Source: Caulobacter sp. BP25
GTDB lineage: Bacteria; Pseudomonadota; Alphaproteobacteria; Caulobacterales; Caulobacteraceae
Direction: 5' to 3'
Assembly (NCBI RefSeq): GCF_002737755.1
Contig: NZ_PEGH01000003.1
Coordinates: 1 to 64,000 of the forward strand
Length of the DNA: 64,000 bases
This document shows positions 17,038-25,536 of the stretch, piece after piece. The first letter of the stretch is position 1; every line of letters starts with the position of its first letter. The notes beneath the pieces were generated by a model that saw only the letters and a list, made by a program, of their open reading frames with translations, had not been told where the DNA came from and made no database searches. A program made the translations under genes and the position numbers.

Positions 17038-19716
17038 TCATAGCAGATGATGCGGCGTCTCGACGCCCTTGGGCAGGCTGATCAGGATGCGTGTTCCCTT
17101 GCCATCGTGGATCGGGCTGGCGGCGGCGATGCGCCCGCCCAGCGCGTCGATGAAGCCCTTGGCGATCGACAGGCCTAGCCCCGCGCCCTGTGTCCGGTCG
17201 CTGGACTCCTCCATGCGGCGGAACTTGTCGAACACCCGCTCCAGCTCCGACGGCGGGATGCCGCGCCCCTCGTCCTCGATGCTGATCACCACGTTCGAGC
17301 GGTCCTCATAAGCGGCCATCTCGATGCGGGCCTCGGGCGGACTATAGGCGATGGCGTTCTCCAGCACATTGACCACCACCTGCTCCAGCAGACTGGCGTC
17401 GGCCTGGATCAGCGACAACTCTCGGGGAAAGTCGCGCACGAGCTCGCGTCCGCCCAGGCGACGGGAGACGCGGTCAGCGGCGGCGTTGAGCACGTCGCGC
17501 GCGTCGATCCAGTCGGTCCGCAGCCGCAGCGCGCCGCCTTCGATGCGGGTCATGTCCAGCAGGTTGGCGACGTAGCGGTTCAGACGCTCGGCTTCTTCCC
17601 GAATGCTGACCACAAGGTCGTCGCGCACCGGCTTGGTCAGCTTGTCGCCGTAGTCGATCAGCGTGGTCGAGGCGCCCAGCACCGTGGACAGCGGCGTGCG
17701 CAAGTCATGGCTGACCGAGTTCATCAGGGCCGAGCGGAAGCGGTCGGCCCGGCGCAGGGTCTCGGCCTCGACCGCCTCGGACGCGAGCTGCGAGCGCTCC
17801 AGCGCGACGGCGCCTTGCTCCAGAAGGGCGAGCACCAGCCGCTCGTGGTCCGAGCCCGGCGGCGCGGCGCCGGCCTCGACGCCGGCCACGCCGGTCCGGG
17901 CGCGAACGCCTTCCATCGGCCAGAACGTCCAGCGCGCCTGGGGCAGGGTGCCGGTGCCAAAGCCCGCCGGCTCGCCCTTCTCCCAGGCCCAGCGCGCGGC
18001 CGCCATCTGCGCGGCGTCCAGCGGTTCGAGACTGGGCGAGCCGAAGGCCGGCGCGATCTCCTCGCCCTGTGGCAATAGGACGAGCGACCGTCCGCCCGCG
18101 GCGGCTGAGACTTGCTCGGCCAGGGCGCGGGCGACGGCCTCGCGTCCGGTCGCCGCCGACAGGGTCCGGCTTGCCGCGAGCAGGGTTGTGACGGCGGCGG
18201 CGCGTCGCTGCGAACCCAAGGCTTGATCGCGCACCCGCCCCGCGAGGCCGCCCGAGGCCAGGGCCACGGCCCAGAACACCACAAGGGTGATGAAGTCGGT
18301 GGGCGAGCCGACGACCAAGCTGTAGCGCGGCTCCAGAAACATATAGTTGTAGATCAGGAAGGCTACGGTCGCCGCGGCCAGCGCGGGGCGCAGGCCGTGC
18401 AGCACCCCGGCCGCCAGCACCGCCGCCAGGAAGATCATGCCCAGATCGACGCGGTCGAAAGTGACGTCCAGCCCCCACGCGGCCAGGGTCGCGGCCAGGA
18501 CGAACAGCGCCCCGACCGCATAGCCTTGCCAGCGCCCGAGGTCGAGCGACCTTGGCGGCGGGGACGTGCGTTCGTGTGCCGCTTCGGTGACCACATGGAC
18601 CGCCACGCCCCTCGCTTCGCGTAGCAAGGCCGTCGCGAGGGAGCGCCCGAGCAGCTCACGCCAGCGGCTTTCAACTGACTTGCCGATCACGATCTGAGTG
18701 ACGTTGTGACGGCGCGCATAGGCCATCACCGTCGCGACGATGTCGCCGCCGCTCAAGGCCAAGGTCGCGCCGCCCAACTGCTCGGCCAGTCGATAGGCCT
18801 CGCGAAGGCGCGCGGTGTCGCCGTCTCCGGCCAGCGGACGATCGGTGCGCTCGACGTGGGCGATGGTCCACGGGGCGTCCATCATCATGTCCGACAGGCG
18901 CCGACCGGCCCGCACCAGGGTCGCGGCCATGGCGTCGCCGCTGACCAGGACCAGGATCCGCTCGCCCGCCGCCCAGGGCCCTTCGACACCCTTCTCGCGC
19001 ATAGTGGCGACCAGTTGGTCATCGACCGTCTGGGCGGCTCGGCGAAGGGCCAATTCGCGCAGCGCGGTGAGGTTCTCGACCTTGAAAAAATTGTCGGCCG
19101 CCAGCCGCGCCGTCTCGGGCACATAGACCTTGCCCGCCGCCATCCGCTCGCGCAGTTCCCCCGGCGTGATATCAACGAGCTCGATGTCGTCTGCGCGGGA
19201 GAGGGCGCTGTCGGGCACCGTCTCGCGCTGGCGCACGCCGGTGATGCGCTGGACGACATCGACCAGGCTCTCCAGGTGTTGGACATTCAGGGTCGTCCAG
19301 ACGTCGACGCCCGCCGCCAGCAGTTCCTCGACATCCTGCCACCGCTTGGGATGGCGCGAGCCGATGGCGTTGGAGTGGGCGTACTCGTCGACCAGCAGGA
19401 TCTTGGGCCGGCGCGCCAAGGCCGCGTCGATGTCAAACTCCATCTGGACGCGGCCGCGATGCTCGATCGGCTTGCGCGGCAGGGCCTCCATGCCGCGCAG
19501 CAGGCTTTCGGTCTCGCGCCGGCCGTGGGTTTCGACGACGCCGATCAGGACGTCGGCGCCCTCGGCCTTGCGACGGCGGGCGGCGCGCAGCATCTCGTAG
19601 GTCTTGCCCACGCCCGGCGCCATGCCGAGAAACACCTTGAGGCGCCCCCGGCTCGCCTTATTGGCGGCGGCCAAGAGCGCTTCGGGGTCGGGTCTTTTCG
19701 GTTCGTCAGCCGGCAC
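17038..19716 (-). CDS. kdpD: KdpD sensor histidine kinase
   Basis: An 892-residue turgor/K+ sensor kinase. The N-terminal KdpD domain has the Walker-type GMAPGVGKTYEM, followed by a universal-stress-like domain (about 250-370), four membrane helices (about 395-500), a GAF-like region and the kinase core with SVSHDLRTPL (phospho-acceptor His) and the ATPase boxes (NVLENAIAY, DEGRGIP, GLGLSIAKG). It starts with GTG at 19716, sharing one base with the KdpC stop codon. In this family it phosphorylates KdpE at low potassium. Confidence 0.95.
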   Translation of the reverse strand: MPADEPKRPDPEALLAAANKASRGRLKVFLGMAPGVGKTYEMLRAARRRKAEGADVLIGVVETHGRRETESLLRGMEALPRKPIEHRGRVQMEFDIDAALARRPKILLVDEYAHSNAIGSRHPKRWQDVEELLAAGVDVWTTLNVQHLESLVDVVQRITGVRQRETVPDSALSRADDIELVDITPGELRERMAAGKVYVPETARLAADNFFKVENLTALRELALRRAAQTVDDQLVATMREKGVEGPWAAGERILVLVSGDAMAATLVRAGRRLSDMMMDAPWTIAHVERTDRPLAGDGDTARLREAYRLAEQLGGATLALSGGDIVATVMAYARRHNVTQIVIGKSVESRWRELLGRSLATALLREARGVAVHVVTEAAHERTSPPPRSLDLGRWQGYAVGALFVLAATLAAWGLDVTFDRVDLGMIFLAAVLAAGVLHGLRPALAAATVAFLIYNYMFLEPRYSLVVGSPTDFITLVVFWAVALASGGLAGRVRDQALGSQRRAAAVTTLLAASRTLSAATGREAVARALAEQVSAAAGGRSLVLLPQGEEIAPAFGSPSLEPLDAAQMAAARWAWEKGEPAGFGTGTLPQARWTFWPMEGVRARTGVAGVEAGAAPPGSDHERLVLALLEQGAVALERSQLASEAVEAETLRRADRFRSALMNSVSHDLRTPLSTVLGASTTLIDYGDKLTKPVRDDLVVSIREEAERLNRYVANLLDMTRIEGGALRLRTDWIDARDVLNAAADRVSRRLGGRELVRDFPRELSLIQADASLLEQVVVNVLENAIAYSPPEARIEMAAYEDRSNVVISIEDEGRGIPPSELERVFDKFRRMEESSDRTQGAGLGLSIAKGFIDALGGRIAAASPIHDGKGTRILISLPKGVETPHHLL

Positions 19717-20309
19717 TAGCCGCCTTTCTGACTGGCGATTGGCGGAAAGCGGGCGTCGAGCGCCCGGTTGAGCGCCAGGACGTTGACGCGCGGCTGGCCG
19801 ATGAAGCCTAGCAGCGGTTGCTGGACCTGGGCGTCGATCAGCGCCGTCACCTGGCCGAGCGGTACGCCCCGCTCTCGCGACACACGCGGCGCCTGGAAGC
19901 GGGCGTTAGCCGGCGAGATGTCCGGATCCAGGCCCGATGCCGAGGTCGTCACCGCGTCGGCCGGGATGACCGAGCCCGGGTTCTCGGCGCGCAGAGCGAC
20001 CGCGTCGGTTTTCTCCCGCTTGATCAACTTGTCGTTCAGCGGGCCCATGTTGGAACCGCTGGACGCCATGGCGTCGTAGCCGTTGCCCGCCGCCGAGGGG
20101 CGGCCGTGGAAGTATTCTGGCTTGGCGAAGGCTTGACCGATCAGGGCCGAACCCACGACCTTGCCGTCCGTGTCGCGGACGAGACTGCCGTTGGCCTGGG
20201 CCGGGAAAGCCGCCTGGGCAACGCCGGTGACGGCCAGCGGATAGGCCAGGCCCAGCAGGGCGGTGAACAGGCCCATTGAAACCAGGGCCGGACGAAGATG
20301 CGAAAGCAT
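19716..20309 (-). CDS. kdpC: KdpC subunit of K+-transporting ATPase
   Basis: A 197-residue single-span subunit of the KdpFABC pump that stabilises the complex. One N-terminal membrane helix (LVSMGLFTALLGLAYPLAVTG) is followed by a periplasmic domain with the family motifs NGSLV, GSALIGQ, YFHGRPSAAGNGYD, SGSNMGP and DPDISPANA. It lies 27 bases after kdpB, with a GGAGAG ribosome site. Confidence 0.95.
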   Translation of the reverse strand: MLSHLRPALVSMGLFTALLGLAYPLAVTGVAQAAFPAQANGSLVRDTDGKVVGSALIGQAFAKPEYFHGRPSAAGNGYDAMASSGSNMGPLNDKLIKREKTDAVALRAENPGSVIPADAVTTSASGLDPDISPANARFQAPRVSRERGVPLGQVTALIDAQVQQPLLGFIGQPRVNVLALNRALDARFPPIASQKGG

Positions 20310-20336
20310 AACGGATGTCTCTCCGAGGACTCGTGT

Positions 20337-22409
20337 TTACGCCAGACCCAGGGCCGAGACCACGAGGTCGATCAGCTTGATGCCGACGAACGGGGCGATC
20401 AGGCCGCCCAATCCGTAGAGGGTCAGGTTGCGCGACAGCAGCTTGCCGGCGCCGACGGCGCGGTACTTCACGCCTTTCAGGGCCAGCGGGATCAGGGCGA
20501 CGATCACCAAGGCGTTGAAGATCACCGCCGACAGAATGGCGCTTTGCGGGCTGTGCAGCTTCATCACGTTCATCGCGCCGAGGGCTGGCAGCGAGACCAC
20601 GAACATCGCCGGGATGATGGCGAAGTACTTGGCCACGTCGTTGGCGATCGAGAAGGTCGTCAGCGCGCCGCGGGTGATCAGCATCTGCTTGCCGACCTCG
20701 ACGATCTCGATGACCTTGGTCGGGTCACTGTCGAGATCAACCATGTTACCCGCCTCGCGCGCGGCCTGGGCGCCCGTCTGCATGGCCACGCCGACATCGG
20801 CCTGGGCGAGGGCGGGGGCGTCGTTGGCGCCGTCGCCGCACATGGCCACCAGGCGAGCCTTGCCCTGTTCTTCCCGGATCAGCCGCAGCTTGTCCTCTGG
20901 CGTGGCCTCGGCCAGGAAATCATCGACGCCAGCTTCCGAGGCGATGGCGGCGGCGGTCACCGGGTTATCTCCGGTGATCATGACCGTGCGCAGGCCCATG
21001 CGGCGCAGGTCCGCGAAGCGCTCTTTCACCCCAGGCTTCACCACGTCCTGCAGGTGGATGACGCCCACCAGGACGCCGTCCTCGCTGACCGCCAGGGGCG
21101 TGCCGCCCGAGCGGGCGATGCGGTCGACGGCGGCGGTCAGCTCGGCTGGGACGCTCTGAGACTCCAGCGCCAGCGAGCGGTAGACGGCGTCGACCGCGCC
21201 CTTGCGCCAGCTGCGACCGTCATGATCCAGGCCCGACTGGCGGGTCTGGGCGGTGAACGGGATCGAGGTCGCGCCCTCCGGCGGCTCGACGGTCAGGCCG
21301 GCGTTGCGGGCCAGCTCGATGATCGAGCGACCCTCGGGCGTCTCGTCGGCTAGCGAGGCCATCAGCGCCGCCTTCATCGCCGCGTCGGGACGCACGCCGG
21401 GGGCGGGGATCACCTCGGTGGCCATGCGGTTGCCGAAGGTGATGGTGCCGGTCTTGTCGAGCAGCAGGGTGTCGACGTCGCCCGCCGCCTCGACCGCGCG
21501 GCCGGAGGTGGCCAGGACATTGACCTTCAAGAGGCGGTCCATGCCGGCGATGCCGACGGCGCTGAGCAAGCCGCCAATGGTCGTGGGAATGAGCGTAATG
21601 AACAGCGCGCCCAGCACCAGCGGATCGAGCGCCACGCCCGAGAACTTGCCAAGGCCCAGCAGGGTCACCACCGCGATCAGGAAGATCAAGGTGAGCCCCG
21701 CCAGCAGCACGGCCAGGGCGATCTCGTTCGGCGTCTTGCGACGGTCGGCGCCCTCGACCATGGCGATCATGCGGTCGAGGAAGGTGTTGCCCGCCTCGGC
21801 TGTGACCCGCACCTTGAGCCAGTCGGAAACGACTGTGGTGCCGCCGGTAACGGCCGAGCGGTCGCCGCCGCTTTCGCGGATCACCGGGGCGCTTTCGCCG
21901 GTGATGGCCGCCTCGTTGACGCTGGCCATGCCCTCGATGATCTCGCCATCGGTCGGGATTACGTCGCCCGCCTCGACCAGGATCACCTCGCCGACGCCCA
22001 GCTTGTGCGCGGGGGTGGGGATCCAGGTCCCGGTCTTGGGGTCGACGAGCAGCTTGGCCTTAGTGGTCACGCGGGTGGCGCGCAGACTGTCGGCCGCCGC
22101 CTTGCCCCTGCCTTCGGCGACGCTTTCGGCCAGGTTGGCGAACAGCACCGTGGCCCACAGCCAGACGGCGATCTGGATGGCGAAGCCCGCCGCCTGTTGG
22201 GTCGCCACCGCCGCGACCGTCGAGACGGTAGACAGCAGGGCCACCAGCCAGGTGGCGAAGATCACCGGATTGCCGGTCAGCTTGCGCGGATCGAGCTTGA
22301 GGAAGGCTTCCTTGGCCGCGCGAGCGAGCACGGCGCTGGAGAGGCCGCCGGCCAGGGCTGAAGCCCTTTTTGGGGGCCCGTCGCTAGCGTGGAGGTCGAG
22401 AGAGCTCAT
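20337..22409 (-). CDS. kdpB: KdpB catalytic P-type ATPase subunit
   Basis: A 690-residue P-type ATPase that hydrolyses ATP to drive potassium uptake by KdpA. The phosphorylation motif [14 protein letters not shown], the actuator TGES, the TGDNPVTA hinge and [19 protein letters not shown] are all present. The frame is open far upstream into kdpA, but the ATG at 22409 gives the usual length and N-terminus (residues [15 protein letters not shown] before the first helix). It follows kdpA after 11 bases. Confidence 0.96.
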   Translation of the reverse strand: MSSLDLHASDGPPKRASALAGGLSSAVLARAAKEAFLKLDPRKLTGNPVIFATWLVALLSTVSTVAAVATQQAAGFAIQIAVWLWATVLFANLAESVAEGRGKAAADSLRATRVTTKAKLLVDPKTGTWIPTPAHKLGVGEVILVEAGDVIPTDGEIIEGMASVNEAAITGESAPVIRESGGDRSAVTGGTTVVSDWLKVRVTAEAGNTFLDRMIAMVEGADRRKTPNEIALAVLLAGLTLIFLIAVVTLLGLGKFSGVALDPLVLGALFITLIPTTIGGLLSAVGIAGMDRLLKVNVLATSGRAVEAAGDVDTLLLDKTGTITFGNRMATEVIPAPGVRPDAAMKAALMASLADETPEGRSIIELARNAGLTVEPPEGATSIPFTAQTRQSGLDHDGRSWRKGAVDAVYRSLALESQSVPAELTAAVDRIARSGGTPLAVSEDGVLVGVIHLQDVVKPGVKERFADLRRMGLRTVMITGDNPVTAAAIASEAGVDDFLAEATPEDKLRLIREEQGKARLVAMCGDGANDAPALAQADVGVAMQTGAQAAREAGNMVDLDSDPTKVIEIVEVGKQMLITRGALTTFSIANDVAKYFAIIPAMFVVSLPALGAMNVMKLHSPQSAILSAVIFNALVIVALIPLALKGVKYRAVGAGKLLSRNLTLYGLGGLIAPFVGIKLIDLVVSALGLA

Positions 22410-22420
22410 GGGATCACCAT

Positions 22421-24133
22421 TCAGCGGAGGGCCGCGACCGCGCCGAGCGCTTGGAAGTGCTCGGCGATCGGTCCCAGCGCCATCGCGGGGAAGAATTGCA
22501 GGCCGCCCAGGATCAGGATCACCCCGATCAGGAGGCCGATGAAGAGACCGCCGTCGGTCGGCAGGGTGCCGGCGGTGGGGGCGAGCTTGGGCTTGGTCAC
22601 CAGACTGCCGGCGATGGCCAGCACCGCCACGATCGGCAGGAAGCGGCCCAGCGCCATGGCGATCCCCAGCGTCACGTTCCACCAGGGCGCGTTGGCGGTG
22701 AGCCCTGCGAAGGCCGAGCCGTTATTGGCCGTGCCCGAGACGTAGGCGTAGAGGATCTCCGACAGGCCGTGCGGCCCGCTATGCATGAGGCCCTTCAGCG
22801 CCTCGGGCAGGACAGCTGCCAGGCCCGAGAAACCCAGCATCGACAGCGGGATGATCACCACCGCCAGGATCGAGAACTGGATCTCGCGCGCCTCGACCTT
22901 CTTGCCCAGATACTCCGGCGTGCGGCCGACCATCAGGCCGGCGACGAACACCGACAGCAGGGCCATGACGACCATGATGGCGACGCCCGAGCCGATGCCG
23001 CCGGGCAGGATCTCGCCCAGCTGCATCAGGAACATGGCGATCCCCCCGCCCAGGGGCATCAGGCTGGAGTGCATGCCGTTGACCGAGCCGTTCGACGCGC
23101 CGGTGGTCATCGCGACCCAGGCGGCCGTGGCCGGAGCGCCGAAGCGGACCTCCTTGCCCTCCATGTTCACCGACGCATCGACCTTGGCGGCTACTTGAGC
23201 CGGCGGGCTCTGCGTTTCAGTCGCGTAGACGCCGGCGGCGCCCGCAAACAGCAGCACGAAGGCCGCGATGACCAGTGCCCTGACGTCTTTCTTAGCCAAC
23301 ACCGTGCGACCGAAGGCGAAGAAGGCCGCCCAGCCCAGGGTGTTGATCGACACCGCCGTGATCAGGTTGGTCAGCGGCGTCGGGTTCTCGAATGGGTGAG
23401 CCGAGTTGGCGTTGAAGATCCCGCCGCCATTGATGCCCAGCATCTTGATCGCCTCTTGCGAGGCCACGGCGTACAGCGAGATCTTCTGGTCGGCGCCCTC
23501 CAGCGTATGGGCGGTGACGCTGGCGGCCAGGGTCTGGGGCAGGCCCAGCGCCACGAGAACCACCGCGACCACGAAGGACAACGGCAGCAGCAGGTAGAGG
23601 GTCGTGCGGATCAGGTCGGCCCAGAAGTTGCCGACGCCCTCGCCGCGGTTGGCGACGAAGGCGCGCGCCAGGGCGGCGGCGACGGTCGCTCCAGTGGCGG
23701 CTGAGACGAAGTTCTGCACCGTCAGCACCAGCATCTGGCTGAGCGTCGACATCGTGCTTTCGCCCGCGTAGCTCTGCCAGTTGGTGTTGGTGATGAAGCT
23801 GATCGCCGTGTTGAACGCCAGGTGACCCGAAAGCCCGGGGAAGCCCTGCGGGTTCAGCGGCAGGACGCCCTGCAGGCGCAGCACCGCGTAGACGAAGACG
23901 AAGCCGACTAGGTTTAAGGCCAGCAGGGCCAGGGCATAGGCGTGCCAGCTCTGACTTTTGCCCGGATCAACGCCGCAGGCCTTGTAGAACAAGCCCTCGA
24001 CGGGGCGTATCACGGGGGCGAGGAAGGTCTTCTCGCCGTTCCAGACGCGCGAAAGAAAAACGCCCAGCGGCCAGCCGATGGCGACCGCTAGGCTCAGGGT
24101 CAGGGCGATTTCCGCCCATCCTTGCCATGTCAT
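22421..24133 (-). CDS. kdpA: KdpA potassium-translocating subunit
   Basis: A 570-residue membrane protein related to the Trk/Ktr potassium channels, forming the K+ path of the Kdp pump. The four selectivity-filter-like loops are visible ([61 protein letters not shown]), along with about ten membrane helices. It starts 13 bases after kdpF. The family length is normal. Confidence 0.96.
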   Translation of the reverse strand: MTWQGWAEIALTLSLAVAIGWPLGVFLSRVWNGEKTFLAPVIRPVEGLFYKACGVDPGKSQSWHAYALALLALNLVGFVFVYAVLRLQGVLPLNPQGFPGLSGHLAFNTAISFITNTNWQSYAGESTMSTLSQMLVLTVQNFVSAATGATVAAALARAFVANRGEGVGNFWADLIRTTLYLLLPLSFVVAVVLVALGLPQTLAASVTAHTLEGADQKISLYAVASQEAIKMLGINGGGIFNANSAHPFENPTPLTNLITAVSINTLGWAAFFAFGRTVLAKKDVRALVIAAFVLLFAGAAGVYATETQSPPAQVAAKVDASVNMEGKEVRFGAPATAAWVAMTTGASNGSVNGMHSSLMPLGGGIAMFLMQLGEILPGGIGSGVAIMVVMALLSVFVAGLMVGRTPEYLGKKVEAREIQFSILAVVIIPLSMLGFSGLAAVLPEALKGLMHSGPHGLSEILYAYVSGTANNGSAFAGLTANAPWWNVTLGIAMALGRFLPIVAVLAIAGSLVTKPKLAPTAGTLPTDGGLFIGLLIGVILILGGLQFFPAMALGPIAEHFQALGAVAALR

Positions 24134-24146
24134 GGGAATGGGTCCG

Positions 24147-24233
24147 TCAGAACTTGTCGGGCCGCAGCATCGCCGCGACCATATAGCCGGCGATCACGAT
24201 CGCGCCGGCGCCCCAGAGGATGTTCACGAGCAT
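24147..24233 (-). CDS. kdpF: KdpF small subunit
   Basis: A 28-residue single-helix membrane peptide (helix about [19 protein letters not shown]) ending LRPDKF, the C-terminal signature of KdpF (LRPEKF-like), placed directly before kdpA. It stabilises the Kdp pump in known systems. Its ATG is three bases after the stop of the upstream microprotein. Confidence 0.85.
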   Translation of the reverse strand: MLVNILWGAGAIVIAGYMVAAMLRPDKF

Positions 24234-24235
24234 CG

Positions 24236-24319
24236 TCAGACGCGCCTCAGCGCGGCGACGAACGCGCCAAACAGGACGAACAGGCCCACGGCCAGCGCCC
24301 CGTAGAGAAGATCAGCCAT
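24236..24319 (-). CDS. 27-residue membrane microprotein at head of kdp operon
   Basis: A 27-residue frame: MADLLYGALAVGLFVLFG, then AFVAALRRV. It is one hydrophobic helix with a positively charged end. It has the strongest ribosome site in the operon (AAGGAGG, seven bases before the ATG). It ends two bases before the kdpF start, so it is surely cotranscribed and probably translated. It is not KdpF, which follows it. It may be another accessory or regulatory peptide of the Kdp pump. Confidence 0.6.
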   Translation of the reverse strand: MADLLYGALAVGLFVLFGAFVAALRRV

Positions 24320-24392
24320 AGTGGCCTCCTTTGTGTCGGAGGCCAGGGACCACGAAGCCGCCTAAAGGCTCCATGCGGAAATCACGAGCCCG

Positions 24393-24409
24393 CATAAAGG
24401 CGGCGTAAA
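24393..24409 (-). promoter_or_regulatory. Candidate KdpE-binding direct repeat
   Basis: On the minus strand TTTACG-N5-TTTATG, two TTTA half-sites one helical turn apart, 75-90 bases upstream of the first kdp start. The E. coli KdpE site is TTTATA-N5-TTTACA, the same architecture. This matches OmpR-class binding to tandem half-sites. Confidence 0.5.
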
Positions 24410-24442
24410 GAGAGGCTCTGCGGCCAATGCCTCTTTGAGGGT

Positions 24443-24829
24443 TCAATCGTGACAGGATGCGGCGAGGTTTGCCGCAACGCTGTCGATGAGGTCGACGATT
24501 AGAGGATCACGATGAAGGAGGCGCAGACTAGGCCAACGCAGGCCAGGATCGCCGACAGTCTCGGCCGCCGACAGCATCAGCACCAGCAGCGCTGCGGCTA
24601 CGCACATCTGGGCGATCCAGGCGGTGACGCCCAAGGCCAAGCCCAGGCGCGCCACGGGGGCCATGGCCGACAGCGCCAGCAGCACCCAACCCAGCACCCG
24701 GAGAACGCGCTGCGGGGGCAGGGCGCTCCAGCCCAGGCTGCTCCCGTGCTTTTTCACCGCCAGGGCCAGGCTGGCGAAGGCCGCGTAGCTGATCAGGCCG
24801 CTCTCATACGGAATCTGCGTTCTCCCCAA
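24443..24829 (-). pseudogene. DUF3325-like membrane protein, damaged start
   Basis: A frame of up to 128 residues with the character of DUF3325 proteins: ISYAAFASLALAVKKHG, then VLRVLGWVLLALS and a third hydrophobic stretch. The natural start seems lost: GTATGAGAGCGGCCTG would read M-S-G-L if the AG doublet were not repeated, and as it stands the frame has only a distant TTG. The C-terminal 40 residues do not look like the family and may be frame-shifted. Such proteins usually follow PepSY membrane proteins in siderophore loci; here the PepSY gene before it is only a remnant. Confidence 0.45.
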
Positions 24830-25019
24830 CGGGCGCGGGCTTGGGCCTCGAGGCTTGGACCTGCCGAGCGGGCGCGAAGGGGCGGAGCCCTGGCTTGCGG
24901 GCAGCTTTCAGCGCGCCGAAGCCGCAGAGCGCGGCGACAGCCAGCATGGCCAGGTCGAAGGCGACGAACAGCCAGTCGGCGGCGGCCAGGTTGGCGACCA
25001 GTCCGCTGTCACTGACCCT
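24804..25019 (-). pseudogene. 3' remnant of a PepSY-type membrane protein gene
   Basis: An open frame without a start: after the TAA at 25020-25022 it reads DSGLVANLAAADWLFVAF, DLAMLAVAALCGFGALKAAR and a basic/proline tail, ending at 24804. The single helix and tail resemble the C-terminal end of the PepSY membrane protein at 43130-44224 (LLDLVTIAVLISGLKL plus a basic tail). It overlaps the DUF3325 remnant as such genes normally do. The N-terminal part is missing exactly where the repeat-bearing sequence at 25024-25122 begins, which suggests loss by an insertion or deletion event. Confidence 0.45.
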
Positions 25020-25023
25020 TTAA

Positions 25024-25122
25024 GTCGCGACTGCAGAGTTCAACGATCGCGGAACTTGGGCTGACTCGATATGTCGCGACTGACTCCAAAATGGCGTGTT
25101 CTGACTCCAAAATACGCGACTG
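25024..25122. repeat. Direct repeats at the break of the PepSY remnant
   Basis: CTGACTCCAAAAT occurs twice, 21 bases apart (25080-25092 and 25101-25113). GTCGCGACTG occurs at 25024-25033 and 25073-25082, with a close variant (CGCGACTG) at 25115-25122. Repeated short motifs of this kind are common at ends of insertion elements; no transposase is present. Confidence 0.5.
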
Positions 25123-25302
25123 GTCGAAGTCGCCTTGAGGCGGACGTTTTAGACGCGGAGTTCGAACCGCGCTTTCCTGAAACGGCACCGCGCAGGCCCT
25201 GGCCAGACTGCGACAAGGCCTGTCGCCTCGTTGTGGGGGTTTCTGATGCTCGAAGCGCAACAATAGCGGGCAGGTCTCTGATCGGGGGTGCTGCGTTGCT
25301 GT

Positions 25303-25349
25303 GCAAAACGCCCTCTTCTCACTATTCAGAATGCAGAACGGCGTTTTGC
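25303..25349. promoter_or_regulatory. 10-base perfect inverted repeat upstream of the nas leader
   Basis: GCAAAACGCC (25303-25312) and GGCGTTTTGC (25340-25349), with a 27-base spacer, 40 bases upstream of the first leader hairpin. It could be a regulator site in the nas promoter or a terminator-like stem. No -35/-10 or sigma-54 box is certain nearby. Confidence 0.45.
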
Positions 25350-25389
25350 GGTTGTTCCTATCTCCACTCCATCGCTTCCTGATCGCGAC

Positions 25390-25512
25390 ACGGGAAACAA
25401 CGAAGTTTCTCGTTGGCCTGAGAGGGTCGCCAGTGGCGATGTAGCCACTCGGTAAGCTTGGACAACGACGTCCGGGGAGATCGCTGCGCGCGGTCTCGCC
25501 GGGCGTTTTTTT
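25390..25512 (+). ncRNA. ANTAR-type antitermination leader of the nitrate assimilation operon
   Basis: Three hairpins and a terminator precede the first nas-operon gene. P1 (25390-25413) has a 9-base stem around hexaloop AACGAA; a middle hairpin, AGTGGC/GCCACT (25432-25449), has loop GATGTA; P2 (25457-25476) has hexaloop AACGAC closed by GGAC/GTCC. ANTAR proteins such as NasT are known to bind paired hairpins whose hexaloops have A at position 1 and G at position 4, which both P1 and P2 satisfy. P2's 3' arm (GTCCGGG) is also the 5' arm of the terminator, so the two folds exclude each other. NasT and NasS are encoded in the same operon. Confidence 0.82.
25470..25512 (+). terminator. Regulated intrinsic terminator in the nas leader
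   Basis: GTCCGGGGAGATC (25470-25482) pairs with GGTCTCGCCGGGC (25492-25504) with one mismatch and two wobble pairs, followed by seven T (25506-25512). Its 5' arm overlaps antiterminator hairpin P2. It lies 24 bases before the porin start. Confidence 0.85.
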
Positions 25513-25536
25513 GTTTTAGCCTTAGGGGATGAAGGC

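Noticed and set aside
25270..25300. Possible sigma-54 box (GG...TTGCT) before the nas leader
   Set aside because: Only GG and TTGCT agree; the CAC of the -24 element is absent.
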